Shown here one piece after another: positions 5,810 through 7,626 of a DNA stretch of 7,626 nt. The stretch spans positions 5,476 to 13,101 of the forward strand of contig DHMZ01000097.1 in assembly GCA_002406055.1 (NCBI GenBank), read 5' to 3'. The notes under the pieces are model-generated. The model did not search any database. It saw nothing but the letters and a program-made list of their open reading frames with translations, and was not told where the DNA came from. Source of the stretch: Spirochaetales bacterium UBA4629. GTDB lineage: Bacteria; Spirochaetota; Spirochaetia; Sphaerochaetales; Sphaerochaetaceae. The translations under genes and the position numbers were made by a program. The number at the start of each line of letters is the position of its first letter. The stretch's first letter is position 1.

Positions 5810-7021
5810 ATGACAATGGAATATACGAAAAACGAAGTTTTAGAGTTTGTAAAAGAAGAGGATATTTCTTTCATATTCTTAGAGTTTGTCGACATCTTAG
5901 GTTCTTCTCGCACAGTAACTATTATGCCAAGCGAGATGGAGAGGGCAATAGAGTATGGTATTGCCTTTGATGGCTCTGCAATTGAAGGGTTTTACGGAGA
6001 CAATATACATTCAGATCTTTTTCTTAAGCCTTCGCTTAATACGCTTACTCTTCTTCCATGGAGGCCAGACCAAGGTAAGGCTATTAAGTTTTTTTGCTTC
6101 GTTGTAGATAAAGATGGAAAGGCTGTCTCAACAGATAGTAGGCGTATTCTTCTTGATGCCATTAATAAAGCAAAAGAGAAGAAGCTTTCTTTTTCTTTTG
6201 GCTCTGAATACGAGTTTTATCTCTTTCCTTTAAAAGAAGATGGCACAAGAGCATCTTTCCCAATTGATAGGGCCGGCTACATGAGTCCAACGCCATATGA
6301 TAAAGGTGATCAAATTAGACGAGAAATATGCTTAATGCTAGAGGATTTAGCAATTACCCCAGAAGCTTCCCATCATGAAGAGGGACCTGGACAGAATGAA
6401 ATTGATTTTACATATTCTGATGCTATGCGCAGTGCCGATAACAGCAGGTCATTCTGCCTTGCTGTTCAAACTGTAGCAGAGCGTAATGGATTATGGGCAG
6501 AGTTCTCACCTAAGCCTTTAGAAAATGAGCCAGGAAATGGACTGCATATTAATATTTCTGTAAAAGGTGAAGGGGATAATCTTCTTTCATATCTTATTGG
6601 TGGAATTCTCAAATATGTTAAAGAGATGACTCTTTTCTTTAACCCTACAGAAGAGTCATATAAAAGACTTGGTAGATGTAAAGCCCCAAAGTATATTTCA
6701 TTTTCATATGGAAATAGATCGCAGTTAATAAGAATACCTGCTGCAAAAGGAAAATACGTAAGAGCTGAGCTTCGTTCTCCTGATAGCACTGCAAATGTTT
6801 ATATCGCATACGCATTGCTAATTTACGCAGCAATAGAAGGGATAGAAGAAAAAATAGAAGCAAAGGAGAACGTTGACTACAATCTTCTCTCTTCTACTAC
6901 TAATTTAGATAGGTCTCTTCTGCTCCCTCTCTCATTAGAAGAAGCTAAAGAAGAAGCGAGAAAGAGTGAATTTTTAAAGAGAGTCCTACCTAGTGACGTA
7001 CTAGACTATTACTTAAACTAA
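5810..7021 (+). CDS. glnA: Type I glutamine synthetase, short atypical form
   Basis: The product (403 residues from ATG 5810) belongs to the GSI family: ATP-dependent amidation of glutamate, cytosolic dodecamer. Visible signatures are FDGSAIEGF (53-61), GSEYEFYLF (131-139) with two catalytic Glu, HHEEGPGQNEID (188-199), PGNGLHINIS (241-250) with the active-site His, NRSQLIRIPAAKGKYVRAE (302-320) and ELRSPDSTAN (320-329). It is about 40 residues shorter than Bacillus GlnA and has no adenylylation tail. Two deviations stand out: the Glu of the active-site flap (VPGYEAP in B. subtilis) is replaced in LGRCKAP (287-293), and the Arg after GF that relays feedback inhibition in Bacillus is absent (GFYGDN). 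It may be a subfamily form or act on a related substrate. There is no Shine-Dalgarno site; ATG 5816 is an equally possible start, while TTG 5756 lies upstream of the predicted transcript. The ANTAR gene follows after 9 nt. Confidence 0.92.
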   Translation: MTMEYTKNEVLEFVKEEDISFIFLEFVDILGSSRTVTIMPSEMERAIEYGIAFDGSAIEGFYGDNIHSDLFLKPSLNTLTLLPWRPDQGKAIKFFCFVVDKDGKAVSTDSRRILLDAINKAKEKKLSFSFGSEYEFYLFPLKEDGTRASFPIDRAGYMSPTPYDKGDQIRREICLMLEDLAITPEASHHEEGPGQNEIDFTYSDAMRSADNSRSFCLAVQTVAERNGLWAEFSPKPLENEPGNGLHINISVKGEGDNLLSYLIGGILKYVKEMTLFFNPTEESYKRLGRCKAPKYISFSYGNRSQLIRIPAAKGKYVRAELRSPDSTANVYIAYALLIYAAIEGIEEKIEAKENVDYNLLSSTTNLDRSLLLPLSLEEAKEEARKSEFLKRVLPSDVLDYYLN

Positions 7022-7030
7022 GGAAAGAGA

Positions 7031-7615
7031 ATGCTAGAAAGAATATATTCTGTTCTAGTAGTAAATAGTTCAAATAGCTTTACACCTTTTATCTCTTCTC
7101 TTTTTCCTGGAAATAAGTTTTATCCTGTAAAGGTTGTTGATAGTGCGCTTTTAGCTAGGCGAGCATTACTATTTAGACAATTCGATATTGTAGTTATAAA
7201 TAGCCCACTTGTTGATGATAGTGGTCTCTCTTTGTCTCTCGAAATAGGAAAAAATAATCTCACATCTGTACTTCTTCTTTCGCCTAGCAACCTCTATTGC
7301 GAAGTTGAAGCTAAGCTCTCTAATAGCGGTGTCTTTAGTCTTAAAAAGCCAGTAAGCATACAAACATTAGAAATAGCCAAGAAATGGATTATTACTTCAT
7401 CTGACAAAATAAAACTAATGCAAGAAGAAAAAGTGAAAGTAGAAGAGAAGATGGAGGAAATAAAACTAGTAAATAGGGCAAAATGGATTCTAATTGAAGA
7501 TATGAAGATGAGCGAAAAAGAAGCACAAAACTTCATCCTTAAAGAAGCTATGGATAAGTCTATAACCAAAAAAGAAGAAGCAACTATAATCATCAATACA
7601 TATAGGCCTATTTAA
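7031..7615 (+). CDS. ANTAR-domain antitermination protein with degenerate receiver
   Basis: This 194-residue protein has a receiver-like N-terminal domain (about 5-122), a charged helical linker (about 124-147) and a C-terminal ANTAR domain (about 140-190). ANTAR signatures are NRAKWILIEDMKMSEKEAQ (148-166) followed by a helix with EAM (172-174) and a last helix EEATIIIN, matching the family pattern AKGILM...GLSE.EA...L...AM. ANTAR proteins (AmiR, NasR, EutV, clostridial NitR) bind nascent RNA hairpins and prevent terminator formation. The receiver lacks the usual chemistry: the acidic pair after strand 1 reads VNSSN, and the phosphoacceptor position in FDIVVINSPLVDDSG is Asn57; only the Lys of LKKP (K106) remains. 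It is therefore probably not a phosphorylation-controlled regulator. AAGGA (7020-7024) 6 nt before ATG supports the start. The 9-nt gap shows co-transcription with the type I GS. The likely target is the GSIII leader on the other side of the locus. Confidence 0.88.
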   Translation: MLERIYSVLVVNSSNSFTPFISSLFPGNKFYPVKVVDSALLARRALLFRQFDIVVINSPLVDDSGLSLSLEIGKNNLTSVLLLSPSNLYCEVEAKLSNSGVFSLKKPVSIQTLEIAKKWIITSSDKIKLMQEEKVKVEEKMEEIKLVNRAKWILIEDMKMSEKEAQNFILKEAMDKSITKKEEATIIINTYRPI

Positions 7616-7626
7616 GTCGTTATTGT

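Noticed and set aside
5805..5833. TATAAT on the - strand as the main GSIII promoter
   Set aside because: The -10 is perfect but no -35 better than about two matches is present at 16-19 bp; kept only as an alternative.
6466..7596. Reading frames on the - strand inside the type I GS and ANTAR genes, and similar ones inside glnN, asnB and the lipoprotein gene
   Set aside because: They are antisense or out-of-frame overlaps of well-supported genes, lack ribosome binding sites and show no recognisable protein features.

Overview
The window is AT-rich bacterial chromosome with compact genes, clear Shine-Dalgarno sites and short intergenic gaps. A lipobox protein built of beta-strand repeats, a type III glutamine synthetase and a tiny COX24/AURKAIP1-like basic protein together suggest a host-associated, low-GC spirochaete (Treponema/Sphaerochaeta-like). 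This is an inference. A clostridium-like Firmicute is the main alternative, because a glnA-ANTAR gene pair is also known there. Bacteroidota are less likely because strong Shine-Dalgarno sites are present.

Layout. 1-250: a consensus-like promoter, a 29-residue very basic protein too short for most gene callers, and a textbook terminator, all on the + strand. 250-5653: four genes on the - strand, transcribed right to left: type III glutamine synthetase (glnN type), asparagine synthetase B 4 nt downstream, an intrinsic terminator, a compact TatD-family hydrolase, and a predicted lipoprotein. 5654-5809: a regulatory divergent intergenic region. 5810-7615: two + strand genes 9 nt apart, a short atypical type I glutamine synthetase and an ANTAR-domain antiterminator protein with a degenerate receiver domain.

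The most interesting part is the centre. The leader of the glnN-type gene carries a long hairpin followed by a U-rich tract that ends at the Shine-Dalgarno site, so it looks like an attenuator. The whole 5' arm of that terminator can instead fold into a 6-bp hairpin with loop AAAGGC. This has A at loop position 1 and G at position 4, the signature of ANTAR-protein RNA targets. The ANTAR gene lies about 1.3 kb away on the other side of the same intergenic region. The proposal is a local nitrogen circuit: the ANTAR protein, made with the type I enzyme, lets RNA polymerase read through into the type III synthetase and asparagine synthetase. The two divergent promoters also appear to interpenetrate, each -35 lying in the start-site region of the other, so only one could be occupied at a time.

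Together the genes cover ammonia to glutamine (two unrelated GS architectures) and glutamine to asparagine, with an RNA-level regulator. TatD and the lipoprotein appear functionally unrelated neighbours. No tRNA, rRNA, CRISPR, insertion sequence or phage gene was seen.
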